From NCBI GenBank assembly GCA_963724065.1, contig CAVRTB010000004.1, forward strand, positions 124,001 to 188,000: 64,000 bases of DNA. Reading direction: 5' to 3'. The position numbers were made by a program, and so were the translations under genes. Below the pieces are notes generated by a model, which ran no database searches, had not been told where the DNA came from, and worked only from the letters and a program-made list of their open reading frames with translations. Source of the stretch: DASRIA01 sp963724065. Its GTDB lineage: Bacteria > Actinomycetota > Thermoleophilia > Solirubrobacterales > JBBDJG01. Of the stretch, positions 15,950 to 24,222 are shown one piece after another (the stretch's first letter is position 1; every line of letters starts with the position of its first letter).

Positions 15950-18910
15950 TCAGGGCACGAAGACGCCCTGGCGGGCGAAAACCGTGTTCGGAGTAGTCCC
16001 GGTGTTTCCGTCAGGACCGCCGTCCGACACCACGAACTGCCCGAAGGCCCAGATCGAGCGCACGCCTTCCTTCACGGCACCGGGAACCATCGCCTCGAAG
16101 CTCGTACTCACCGCACAGGTCGCTCCGATGCCCGGGTCGGCCGTCGCCGCGCAGCCGGCGCCCACCGGGAAGGGGATGTCGACGACCGTCGCGGCGGTGT
16201 TGCCGCCGCCTGCCGAAACCGCGTTCCAGCGGTCGGTGATGCGCAGTGGCAAGCTCCCCTGGATTCCGCCCGTGTAGTCGGCGAGATCCGACTTGCGCCG
16301 CACGTCCGTGAAGCTGAACGCGACCCCGATGTCGGCCTCATCCGCGGGCGTCGCCGGGTTCCCCGGCACGGTGCTCAGGGTGAGTGCGCCCGACGAGTTC
16401 GCAACGCGCCCGTTGGCGTCCGGCGTGCCGACCGTGAGCGAGCCCGAGCTCTGCACCGGCGGACTGCAGGCCGGGAATGCGAGCGGCGGCCCGTGCGTAC
16501 GGTTCGGGGAGGCGCACTGGTTGTATGCCGGCACCAGCGAAGCCCTCAGCGGCGTCGCGCCCTTCGGCCGCGGGTAGCCGCCGGTCGCGGTCTGTACGAC
16601 CGTCTCCTCTGTATCGGAATTGTCGGCCGTGTCGGGATCCTCCTGCGCGGAGTCCACGCTCGCCTGGTTCACGATCGTGCCGGCGACGTTCGGGATCACG
16701 CCGATCGCGACGGTCGCCGTCCCGTTCTCCGCGAGGTCGCCGAGGTCGCACGTGACGGTGCCGGCCGCCTCCGAGCACGTGCCCTGCGAGGGCGTTGCCG
16801 AGTCGAACGTGACGCTCGGGGGCAGCATGTCGGTGATCGTCACGCCGGAGGCATCGGAGGGCCCGCGGTTGGCGACGCTCAGCGTGTAGGTGAGCGTCTC
16901 ACCGGCGTTGACGGGGTCCGCGTTGTCGGTCTTCACGATCTCGAGGTCGGCGAGCCGCGGGTCCTTGACGAGCAGCTCGACGTTCTGGTCCTCGGCCGTG
17001 CCGTCGCCCGACCCGAGGCCGGCCTGCGGGTCGTTGTACGCGAGCTCGCGCCCGATCGAGGCGAGCATCGCCTCGTCGAACGCGATCGCCGAGCCCGGCG
17101 CCGGCGCCTCGCTCGAGGCCGCGGCGTCGAGCACGGTGCCGAAGATCGACAGGGTCCCGTCACGGTTGTCCATCAGCTCGACGAGCCGGTGCTGGACCGG
17201 CCAGTCGGCCGTCGCGGACGTCTCGATGCCCCACCAGACCCCTCCGCCCACGCGCGTGAAGGGCTGCACGCGGTTCTCGTGGGTGTGACCCGCGACGTAC
17301 GCGAGCATGTGCGGGAAGCGGTCGAACAGCTGGGTAAGCGTCTCGTCGGTGTTGCCGGACGGCCGCTGGCTCGGCTCGCCGTAATGAATCGGCTCCGACG
17401 TGCGCGGGTCGATGTCGCAGCCTGGGCTGACGTCGTGCTCGGGCACGTCTCCGTGGGTGTCACCGACGCCGCTGCACGGGCCCGCGGCCTCGTCGGGGGC
17501 GTTCGAGTTCAGCGAGCGGATCGGGTGATGGCCGAAGACCACGACCAGCTTGCCGGCCGCGGAGGCGAACTGGAGCTCACGCTCGAGCCAGCGGAACTGT
17601 GGGTCGTCGAGGTTGCCGTTCGAGGACTGCTCGACGATGCCACCCTCCGAGAGGGTGTCGATCGAGATGAATCGCGTGCCCGGCGCTTCTGGAGGATCCC
17701 AGGCGTAGTAGCTCGCGCCGCCGGACGAGTTGATGTCCTCGTCCTCGTCGACGAACTCGTACCCGTGCGCATCGGGGTCGCCGGTCGCGCCGTAGATCTG
17801 CTTCGTCTGGCGCTTGTCGACGAAGCGGCGCATCGGGTCCGGGGGCACGAGCATGCCCGCCGAGGGCGTGAGCAGCAGCGACGGGTCGAGGCCGTCCGGG
17901 GGCTGGCCGGGACGCGCCGACGTCGTGCTACCGAGTGCCTTGAAGCACCCGGTCGCGATGTCCTCGAAAGCCGCGTTCGCGTCCTCGTTGCCCTGCACGA
18001 GGCCGTCGTGGTTGCCGTTCGTGACGTAGCTCGGGACCTCGAGCCCGGCCGGGGCGAACGGCGCCTGCGCACGGTCCATGAGGCCCGGGTAGGAGGGCCA
18101 GCCGCTCGCGGCCCACGACCCGCGCACGTCGTCGGGGTCGTAGAAGTAGGGATTCGGGCCCTCGTCGTAGTCGTCGTAGTCCTGGACGCCCGTGTACTTC
18201 GCGGCCTCCGCGAGGTTGGCGGCGTTCGGCGGGTACGCCGCGCAACTTGGGTGCATCAGCGGGTCCCAGTCCGCGGAGTTCGAGCTACCGCTGTTGGGGT
18301 CGACGGTCGTCGCGCCCTCGAGCAGGTCGCGGGTCCAGAGCATCTCGTTGCGCTGCATGTTGTCCGCCTGGTCGCCCGTCACGAGCGTGAAGTCCATCGG
18401 CGCGCGTGCGCCTCCGCCCTGCGGCACCGGGCTCGCGCCGGCGAACAGGTTCATCTGCCGGATCGACCAATCGATCACGAACGGCTGGAGCGCCTCCTGC
18501 GGGCGCCACGCCGAGGCGGCAAAGCCGGTCGGCTCCTGGTCGGTGAACTCGACGCGTGCCGGGGACTCCTCGTCCGCGAGCTGGAAGTCGGTGAGCTGAC
18601 CGACGTATGCCAGCGACCGGCGCCTGTCGGCGCGCCCCGGTTGCGCGTCGGGAATCGCCGGGTCGCCCTCGCCGGCACCGTCGCGCACCACGTACGAGCG
18701 GCTCGCGGGGTCACTCGAGAGAGTCGCGTAGCCGCCTGCCGGGTCGGCGCCGCCGATCGCGCGCTCGAGTGTCGTGTGCCCCGCGACATCGGAGAAGAGA
18801 TGACCGGCCTGCGCGGTGGCGACCAGCCCCAGCAGCACCGCGACGGCGATCAGCACGGACCATGGTCCGTCGCGCTGCACTCTCGACGATGGACGACCTC
18901 GATGCATCAA
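15950..18910 (-). CDS. Secreted metallophosphoesterase with DUF11 domain and shared C-terminal domain (family member 1)
   Basis: 986 aa. A signal peptide ends near VATAQAG (residue ~35). The phosphoesterase core shows LVTGDQADN, VTNGNHDGLV, VVFGHHPIRS and YVAGHTHENRV, all metal-binding motifs of calcineurin-like enzymes, spread over residues ~110-560. A DUF11 immunoglobulin-like repeat follows (about 650-770: VKTDNADPVNAGETLTYTLS, VNQASVDS, DTADNSDTEE). The last ~210 residues are the shared domain: YPRPKGATP, NRTHGPPLAF, GNPATPADEAD, VPGAVKEG, ending QGVFVP and stop. Together this is an extracellular enzyme on a modular scaffold. Some relatives in PhoD/TMM-type families act on phospholipid or nucleotide diesters; the substrate here is unknown. 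The long plus-strand frame over it is antisense shadow. Confidence 0.8.
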   Translation of the reverse strand: MMHRGRPSSRVQRDGPWSVLIAVAVLLGLVATAQAGHLFSDVAGHTTLERAIGGADPAGGYATLSSDPASRSYVVRDGAGEGDPAIPDAQPGRADRRRSLAYVGQLTDFQLADEESPARVEFTDQEPTGFAASAWRPQEALQPFVIDWSIRQMNLFAGASPVPQGGGARAPMDFTLVTGDQADNMQRNEMLWTRDLLEGATTVDPNSGSSNSADWDPLMHPSCAAYPPNAANLAEAAKYTGVQDYDDYDEGPNPYFYDPDDVRGSWAASGWPSYPGLMDRAQAPFAPAGLEVPSYVTNGNHDGLVQGNEDANAAFEDIATGCFKALGSTTSARPGQPPDGLDPSLLLTPSAGMLVPPDPMRRFVDKRQTKQIYGATGDPDAHGYEFVDEDEDINSSGGASYYAWDPPEAPGTRFISIDTLSEGGIVEQSSNGNLDDPQFRWLERELQFASAAGKLVVVFGHHPIRSLNSNAPDEAAGPCSGVGDTHGDVPEHDVSPGCDIDPRTSEPIHYGEPSQRPSGNTDETLTQLFDRFPHMLAYVAGHTHENRVQPFTRVGGGVWWGIETSATADWPVQHRLVELMDNRDGTLSIFGTVLDAAASSEAPAPGSAIAFDEAMLASIGRELAYNDPQAGLGSGDGTAEDQNVELLVKDPRLADLEIVKTDNADPVNAGETLTYTLSVANRGPSDASGVTITDMLPPSVTFDSATPSQGTCSEAAGTVTCDLGDLAENGTATVAIGVIPNVAGTIVNQASVDSAQEDPDTADNSDTEETVVQTATGGYPRPKGATPLRASLVPAYNQCASPNRTHGPPLAFPACSPPVQSSGSLTVGTPDANGRVANSSGALTLSTVPGNPATPADEADIGVAFSFTDVRRKSDLADYTGGIQGSLPLRITDRWNAVSAGGGNTAATVVDIPFPVGAGCAATADPGIGATCAVSTSFEAMVPGAVKEGVRSIWAFGQFVVSDGGPDGNTGTTPNTVFARQGVFVP

Positions 18911-18952
18911 CCGCGCTCCCCCTCTGCCGCCAAACCTACCCGGACCGGCAGT

Positions 18953-19363
18953 TCACGGAAACCTGTTCCTTCGAAGGCCCCGCGCCAACTCGGCCACCAG
19001 CGTGTTCGAGCAGTTCGAGCCCTCGAGGTCCTCGGCCAGGTCCGCGGCGAGGTTGCGCGCGGTCTGGCTCCCGCGATACGGGGCCGAGGCCTTGGCGCGC
19101 GCGAGCGCGGCCAGCCGGCGGGCCGCTGCCAGCGCCTCGTCCAAGGCCGGCCGGGCGCGGCGTTCGCCGGCGAGCGACCGCGCGAGATCGCGGCAGTAGG
19201 CCCGGATCGAGCGGACGGAACGGTCGGCCGCGGCGCGCTCCTGGGCGCTCAGCCGCGCGGGAGCCTCGGGCGCCCGCGTCGCGGAGGAGGAGCCGTCGTC
19301 CCCGCATCCGGCCAGGAAGATCGCGACTACGACGATCGCGGCGAGGCAGCTTCTCCTGGACAC
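18953..19363 (-). CDS. Small lipoprotein
   Basis: 136 aa. MSRRSCLAAIVVVAIFLAGC is a typical lipoprotein signal with the lipobox FLAGC, so the mature protein starts at Cys20. The rest is helical and Ala/Arg-rich (ARLSAQERAAADRSVRSIR, ALDEALAAARRLAALARA) with two further cysteines (YCRDLA and SNCSNT) that could form a disulfide. No family recognised. It lies 42 nt upstream of the phosphoesterase gene on the same strand and may be co-transcribed with it. Confidence 0.65.
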   Translation of the reverse strand: MSRRSCLAAIVVVAIFLAGCGDDGSSSATRAPEAPARLSAQERAAADRSVRSIRAYCRDLARSLAGERRARPALDEALAAARRLAALARAKASAPYRGSQTARNLAADLAEDLEGSNCSNTLVAELARGLRRNRFP

Positions 19364-19441
19364 GGCCCCCAGTATCGCCCAGGCGGGCGCCGCGCCGAAA
19401 GCGCAGACGATGCGAGCGCTTTGGGGCTAGGATAGGAAGCA

Positions 19442-20821
19442 ATGCAGGGGCAGGGGGCGCATACACGGATGGCTGCATGGCGCGCGTCTTCGGTCGTGCT
19501 CTGTTGCTTGGCGCTGCTCGCGGTCGCCGCTCCGGCCCAGGCGACGCCGGTCTTCCTGACGCCGCTGAACCTCTCGGATGCGGGCCAGGACGGCTTCGAA
19601 GGCGTGGTCGCGGTCGACTCGACGGGCATCACCCACTACGCGTGGACCCGCAGCGACGGCACGAACACCCGGATCCAATATCGCTCGCGTGACGCGAGTG
19701 GCACGTTCGGGTCGGTCGAGACGATCTCGGACCCGGGTCAGAGCGCCTCGGACCCGGACATCGCCGTCGATCCCAGCAACAACGTGCTCCTCACCTGGTC
19801 GCGCAGCGACGGCACGAACATCCGCATCCAGTCGGCGTTCAAGACGGCCGGCGGCAGCTTTGCCGCCCCGCTCACGATCTCCGGCGCCGGGTTCGACGCT
19901 ACGAAGCCGGAGGCCGACTTCGACAACGCCGGAAAGGCGCTGCTGATCTGGCAGCGCTTCGACGGCACCAACCTGCGGGTCCAGGCGACGATCCGCACTG
20001 CGGGCGTGGGCGGGACCTTCGCAAACGAGTCCACGCTCTCCGAGGGCGGCCAGGACGCCTTCAACCCCAAGGCCGACGCGGGCCCGGCAGTCGACGCCAA
20101 CGCCGTGATGGTCTGGACACGCTCGGACGGCACGAAGCTGCGCGTGCAGAGCGCACGCCGGCGAGACGTGACCGGGTTCTACCCTCGGCCCAAGGGAGCG
20201 ACCCCAACCCGCGTCGCGCTGGTGCCGGCGTTCAACTCGTGCTCGTCGCCCAACCGGACCCACGGTCCCGGCCTCGCGTTCCCGTCCTGCAACCCGCCGG
20301 TGCGCAGTTCCGCGGTGCTGACAGTTGGCAGCCCGGACGCGAACGGGTTCGCGGCGAACTCCCAGGGGTCCGTGAAGCTCGCCACGGTCCTCGGCAATCC
20401 CGCCACCGAGGCGGACGAGGCCGACATCGGGCTGACGGTCAGCGTGACCGACGTGCGCAATCACCCCGCGGGCACGGACTACACGGGCCGCCTCGGCGTG
20501 GTCGCCAACCTCCAGTTGACCGACAACGCGAACTCCGACGAGCTGCCGGAGCCGGGAACAGGCCAGACCACGCCGTTTGCATTCTCCGTGCAATGCGCGA
20601 CGACGGTGGACAGCACCATCGGCGGCTCGTGCTCGCTCGCCACGACCTATGACGCGCTCTTGCCGGGAGCGGTCAAGGAGCGCCAGCGCGCGATCTGGGA
20701 GCTCGGGCAGGTCCAGGTGCGTGACGCCGGCCCGAACGGGACCGGGTACGCCGCGTGCCCGCCGACGTGTGGCGACGGAGACGAGACCGTCTTCATGCGC
20801 CAGGGCGTCTTCATCCCCTAA
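19442..20821 (+). CDS. Secreted repeat (propeller-like) protein with shared C-terminal domain (family member 2)
   Basis: 459 aa. A signal peptide ends near APAQA (residue ~32). Residues ~40-240 form about four degenerate repeats of ~55 aa, each with a core like WTRSDGTNTRIQ, WSRSDGTNIRIQ, WQRFDGTNLRVQ and WTRSDGTKLRVQ, typical of beta-propeller blades. The final ~215 residues are the shared domain: YPRPKGATP, NRTHGPGLAF, GNPATEADEAD, DYTG, LLPGAVKE, ending RQGVFIP. This copy has an extra cysteine pair (AACPPTCG). TAGGAT (19428-19433) is a good -10 box, and AGGAAG lies close to the ATG. Likely an exported binding or scaffold protein. Confidence 0.75.
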   Translation: MQGQGAHTRMAAWRASSVVLCCLALLAVAAPAQATPVFLTPLNLSDAGQDGFEGVVAVDSTGITHYAWTRSDGTNTRIQYRSRDASGTFGSVETISDPGQSASDPDIAVDPSNNVLLTWSRSDGTNIRIQSAFKTAGGSFAAPLTISGAGFDATKPEADFDNAGKALLIWQRFDGTNLRVQATIRTAGVGGTFANESTLSEGGQDAFNPKADAGPAVDANAVMVWTRSDGTKLRVQSARRRDVTGFYPRPKGATPTRVALVPAFNSCSSPNRTHGPGLAFPSCNPPVRSSAVLTVGSPDANGFAANSQGSVKLATVLGNPATEADEADIGLTVSVTDVRNHPAGTDYTGRLGVVANLQLTDNANSDELPEPGTGQTTPFAFSVQCATTVDSTIGGSCSLATTYDALLPGAVKERQRAIWELGQVQVRDAGPNGTGYAACPPTCGDGDETVFMRQGVFIP

Positions 20822-20973
20822 GTCCGATCCGCGGGAGAAACCCGGAGAAGGTGCGGCAGTGGGCGGCCTCCTCGGGTAGGTTCGGGTTTACGTCCGGACC
20901 CGGCGCGATAACACGAGATACAAGATGGTCTTCACCACCCGCAAGCCGCGGAGCATGAGGACTGCGCGGGCAA

Positions 20974-21708
20974 GTGATCGCGGTCGCCGCGGTCGCCGCC
21001 GCCGGCGCGCTCCTGCTGGTGGTCGCCCTCACGCGGGGACCTGCGGTCGAGGTTCGCGGCAACGCGGCCGTCCCCTACGACGCCGGGACGGTCAAGGAGG
21101 TCCGCGTCCTCGGATCGGCGACGGTCTACGTGGACGGCGAGCCGAAGCCCGGCCCGAGCGTGCTCATCGCGATCGCACTGATCGCCCTGGCGACCGCGGC
21201 GTTCATGACCGCCGCGGCGCTGGCAATGGCCCATGCGCGGCGCAGGCTGGTGACCTTTTACCTGATCGTCAGCGCGGGGCTCGGATACGCCGGCCTCGAT
21301 GAGCTGTTCGCGATCCACGAGAGCATCGGTCACAACCTTCGGTTCCTGGCTGACGTGCCGGGCGTGTCGCGACCCGATGATCTGGTGATCGCGCTCTACG
21401 TCGTGCCGATCCTGGCGTTCGCCTACCTGTTCCGGGATGTCTTCCGGGCCGACCGGCGCGCCGCGATCGCGCTCGGGGGCGGCGTCGGGCTGTTCGCCCT
21501 GTCGGCCGCAGCCGACCTCGCCGGGTCTTCGGTCGAGGAATACCTCGAGCTGGCGGCCGGACTCTGCATCGGGGCCGGGCTGATGGTGCTGATGCACGCC
21601 CACCTGCGCCGGAATCTCCGGATCCACGTCGAGGTGGTGAACAGCCTCCCGGCGGTCGAGCAGCGCCCGCGGACGCGGACGCGGATCCCAGCCGGCACCC
21701 ATCACTAG
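20974..21708 (+). CDS. Polytopic membrane protein of unknown function
   Basis: 244 aa from a GTG at 20974. About six hydrophobic segments: residues 2-21, 62-85, 91-112, 137-158, 168-188 and 195-212. Between the first two lies a ~40-residue loop (VEVRGNAAVPYDAGTVKEV) that probably faces outside. DELFAIHESIGHN between segments 3 and 4 is rich in acidic and His residues and could bind a metal; it is the most distinctive motif. No named family recognised. Start is uncertain, since no clear ribosome binding site precedes the GTG. Confidence 0.55.
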   Translation: MIAVAAVAAAGALLLVVALTRGPAVEVRGNAAVPYDAGTVKEVRVLGSATVYVDGEPKPGPSVLIAIALIALATAAFMTAAALAMAHARRRLVTFYLIVSAGLGYAGLDELFAIHESIGHNLRFLADVPGVSRPDDLVIALYVVPILAFAYLFRDVFRADRRAAIALGGGVGLFALSAAADLAGSSVEEYLELAAGLCIGAGLMVLMHAHLRRNLRIHVEVVNSLPAVEQRPRTRTRIPAGTHH

Positions 21709-21729
21709 ACCAGCCGGCCCGGCCTCGCC

Positions 21730-21921
21730 CTACGGCACCTCTTCGAGGTAGGCGACCGCGGCCGGATTGACCCAGACCAGCTGGCCCTCGGGAGCGTGGC
21801 GCACGAGCCGCACGAGCCGGCCGCTGCGAGCTTCGCCTTCGATCCTGCCGCGCACCTCTTCGAGCTCGTCCGCAACGTCGACGCTCAGTTCCTTGTCGAG
21901 AAAGCGAATCCTGGTCGGCAT
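21730..21921 (-). CDS. Small hypothetical protein
   Basis: 63 aa: MPTRIRFLDKELSVDVADEL, then a segment EEVRGRIEGEARSGRLVRL and VWVNPAAVAYLEEVP. The C-terminus VNPAAVAYLEE is similar in kind to small DUF3107/FlbD-like beta-helix-beta proteins in which such a tail follows a strand, but I cannot assign a family. Codon bias fits coding. It lies just downstream of the tRNA-Asn gene on the same strand. Confidence 0.5.
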   Translation of the reverse strand: MPTRIRFLDKELSVDVADELEEVRGRIEGEARSGRLVRLVRHAPEGQLVWVNPAAVAYLEEVP

Positions 21922-21964
21922 CGGCCGAGTCTAGACGAGGGCCGGTGCGCGAGCCGGCCGTGAG

Positions 21965-22037
21965 CTCCGGGGGTGGGACTCGAACCCACAACCTACGGAT
22001 TAACAGTCCGCCGCTCTGCCGATTGAGCTACCCCGGA
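21965..22037 (-). tRNA. tRNA-Asn (GUU anticodon)
   Basis: 73 nt without encoded CCA. Acceptor TCCGGGG pairs with CCCCGGA, discriminator G. D arm TAGCTCAATCGGCAGAGC, anticodon loop CTGTTAA, T arm GTGGG-TTCGAGT-CCCAC. The discriminator G and U1-A72 pair are usual for tRNA-Asn. Confidence 0.95.
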
Positions 22038-22182
22038 ATGGTCCCTGGAGAGTTCGGCCGTAGGGCCTCGTTCCCTCCAGATGGCAACGTGCCCCAGCGG
22101 GGCGGGGACCAATAGTAGACGCGCTACCCTGGGAACCTCAGGACGGGCCGGGATACCCCTCGGTTTGGTGGATCGCAGCACG

Positions 22183-23313
22183 ATGGCACCTTGGCGCGCG
22201 ACACTTGGCCGTGCTCGCTCACGGCTCCCGTGGCTCGCGCTGCCCCTGCTCGCGGTGGCGCTATTCCTCGCGCTCGCGAGCCGGGCGAACGCCGCCCACG
22301 AGCCCCTCGGTCCCTGCTCGCCGGGCTTCGAGAACGTGCGGAACATCGACCCCGAGACGTTCTTCGACGGCCGCTCGAACCTGACCATCTGCCTTGCCGG
22401 CGACGTCGTGGACCCGACCGGCCGTGGCGTCCAGTGGTCGAACATGAGCCATGTCACGATCCGCAGCGCCCCGGGGGCCTGGCGCGCCATCCGCAGCCGG
22501 ATCTGGATCGACGAGACGAGCGCGGACGTGACCCTCCTCGCCCTGACCCTCGATTCGAGCCGCTTCGAAGGCACGCCGGGCAAGGCGGGCGTCGCCGTCA
22601 ACGCGGACCGCGTCGCGCTGCGCCGGAACCTCATCACCAACGGGTATGGGGCGGCTGGATCGTGCATCACGAACGACGCCGACTTCGGCGTCGCGGACGA
22701 CACGGTGATCGTCCAGAACCGGATCTTCGACTGCGGCCGTGACGAGACGCATGACCACGGCGTCTACACGAACGCGATGAACCGGCCGGTCATCAGCGCG
22801 AATTGGATCTACGAGAACGCCGGGCGCGGCATCAACCTCGGCCCCTACACCTACTACGGGCGGATCACGCGCAACGTGATCGCGGACAACTGCGCGAACC
22901 CGCTCGGCGGCGTGAACGATTGCAGCGGGAACGTCATCTATTGGGGCTTCAGCAGGTTCACGGAGTTCAACAACAACACCGTGGCGTTCCCGCACCACCG
23001 TTACAACCTCGCGGGCTGCGACTTCGGCCCGGACACGCCCGACTGCCACGAATGGGGCGGCTCCAACAACCTCGTCGCGCGCAGTTGCTTCTACTCGGCG
23101 GTCAGCGGCTACAGCGGCGATCCCCCGGGCAGCGGCATCAGCCCCGGCTGGCACGAGAAGTTCGGGCGCGTCGACCATTCGACGCTCACCGTGGCGGACC
23201 CGCGGTTCGCCAACCGCACGACGCCCGCGCACGCCTGGCGCAACTACCGGATCCCGTCGAGCAATGCGTGCAGCGCCTACCAACCGGCGGCTACCGTCGG
23301 CCCACCAGCCTGA
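22183..23313 (+). CDS. Secreted right-handed beta-helix protein
   Basis: 376 aa from the ATG at 22183; the frame stays open upstream to 22081. A twin-Arg-free signal peptide (RSRLPWLALPLLAVALFLAL) ends at SRANA. The mature part shows the ladder of short strands typical of parallel beta-helix proteins: NLITNGYGAAGSCI, VIVQNRIFDCG, ANWIYENAGRGINLG, RNVIADNCANP, NNNTVAFPHH. Repeated N-x-I/V turns and His/Asp-rich loops (DETHDHGVY) recall polysaccharide lyases and NosD-like proteins. Several cysteines may form disulfides. Probably binds or cleaves an extracellular glycan; catalytic residues cannot be assigned. Confidence 0.7.
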   Translation: MAPWRATLGRARSRLPWLALPLLAVALFLALASRANAAHEPLGPCSPGFENVRNIDPETFFDGRSNLTICLAGDVVDPTGRGVQWSNMSHVTIRSAPGAWRAIRSRIWIDETSADVTLLALTLDSSRFEGTPGKAGVAVNADRVALRRNLITNGYGAAGSCITNDADFGVADDTVIVQNRIFDCGRDETHDHGVYTNAMNRPVISANWIYENAGRGINLGPYTYYGRITRNVIADNCANPLGGVNDCSGNVIYWGFSRFTEFNNNTVAFPHHRYNLAGCDFGPDTPDCHEWGGSNNLVARSCFYSAVSGYSGDPPGSGISPGWHEKFGRVDHSTLTVADPRFANRTTPAHAWRNYRIPSSNACSAYQPAATVGPPA

Positions 23314-23325
23314 TAGGCACGGACC

Positions 23326-24222
23326 CTACTCGGAGGTTGCGTCCTGCAACGACCGCGCCATGCGGAACTTCTGGAGGCGGCGCAGGGTGCGGATCTCCAT
23401 CTGGCGGATCCGCTCGCGCGTGACGCCGAATGACTGTCCGACCTGCTCGAGCGTCATCGGCTCGTTGCCGTTCAAGCCGTAGCGCAGCTCGATGATCCTG
23501 CGCTCGCGATCCGGCAGCCCGGACAGCGTCTTGCGAAGGTCCTCCTGCATGATCTTGCGAGCCGCGATCTCGTCGGGCTGGTGGTTGTGCTCGTCCTCGA
23601 TGAAGTCGGCGAGCGACGCGTCGGTCTCTCCCATGGGCGCCTCGAGCGAGACCGTCTCGCGGGCGAGCTCGAGGAGCTCCTCGACCTTGTCGGGCGGCAG
23701 GTCGAGGATCGTGCCGATCTCCTTGGAGGTCGGCTGGCGGCCGAGGTCCTGCACCAGCGAGCGCTGGGTGCGCGTCACGCGGTTGATCGCGTCGACCATG
23801 TGAACGGGAATGCGGATCGTGCGAGCCTGGTCGGCGATCGCGCGGGACACCGCCTGGCGGATCCACCAGGTCGCGTACGTCGAGAACTTGAAGCCCTTGC
23901 GATAGTCGAACTTCTCGACCGCGCGGATCAGGCCGAGATTGCCCTCCTGGATCAGGTCGAGCAGGTTGAGGCCGCGTCCCATGTAGCGCTTGGCCACCGA
24001 GACCACGAGCCGCAGATTCGCCTCGATCAATGCGTTCTTGGCGCCCTGGTCACCCTTCTCGATCAGCTTCGCGAGGCGTACCTCGTCCTTCGCGGAGAGC
24101 AGCGAGACACCGCCGATCTCCTTCAGGTACGTCCGTACGGGGTCCGGGGCCTCGGCGCTTTGATACTCGCGCTCCTCGACCACCGGCTCGTCGAACCGGA
24201 AGGCGGGCTCAGCCGTGCTCAC
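23326..24222 (-). CDS. rpoD: Primary RNA polymerase sigma factor
   Basis: 298 aa, a compact group 1 sigma. Region 1.2 (DPVRTYLKEIGGVSLLSA), region 2 (NLRLVVSVAKRYMGRGLNLL, EGNLGLIRAVEKFDYRKGFK, FSTYATWWIRQAVSRAI), region 3 (IRIPVHMVDAINRV) and region 4 (SGLPDRERRIIELRYG and TLEQVGQSFGVTRERIRQME) are all present. The acidic region 1.1 is almost absent, and there is no large non-conserved insert. It directs RNA polymerase to -10/-35 promoters like those noted in this window. It overlaps dnaG by 14 bp and is last in the recO-ppdK-dgt-dnaG-rpoD array, the classical macromolecular synthesis arrangement. Confidence 0.92.
   Translation of the reverse strand: MSTAEPAFRFDEPVVEEREYQSAEAPDPVRTYLKEIGGVSLLSAKDEVRLAKLIEKGDQGAKNALIEANLRLVVSVAKRYMGRGLNLLDLIQEGNLGLIRAVEKFDYRKGFKFSTYATWWIRQAVSRAIADQARTIRIPVHMVDAINRVTRTQRSLVQDLGRQPTSKEIGTILDLPPDKVEELLELARETVSLEAPMGETDASLADFIEDEHNHQPDEIAARKIMQEDLRKTLSGLPDRERRIIELRYGLNGNEPMTLEQVGQSFGVTRERIRQMEIRTLRRLQKFRMARSLQDATSE

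Noticed and set aside
15893..19435. Very long plus-strand open frame (1180 codons)
   Set aside because: It is the antisense of the phosphoesterase/DUF11 gene; high G+C removes stops. The translation is Arg/Val-rich without motifs. The same holds for long antisense frames over dxs, pyrG, recN, primase and gene A.
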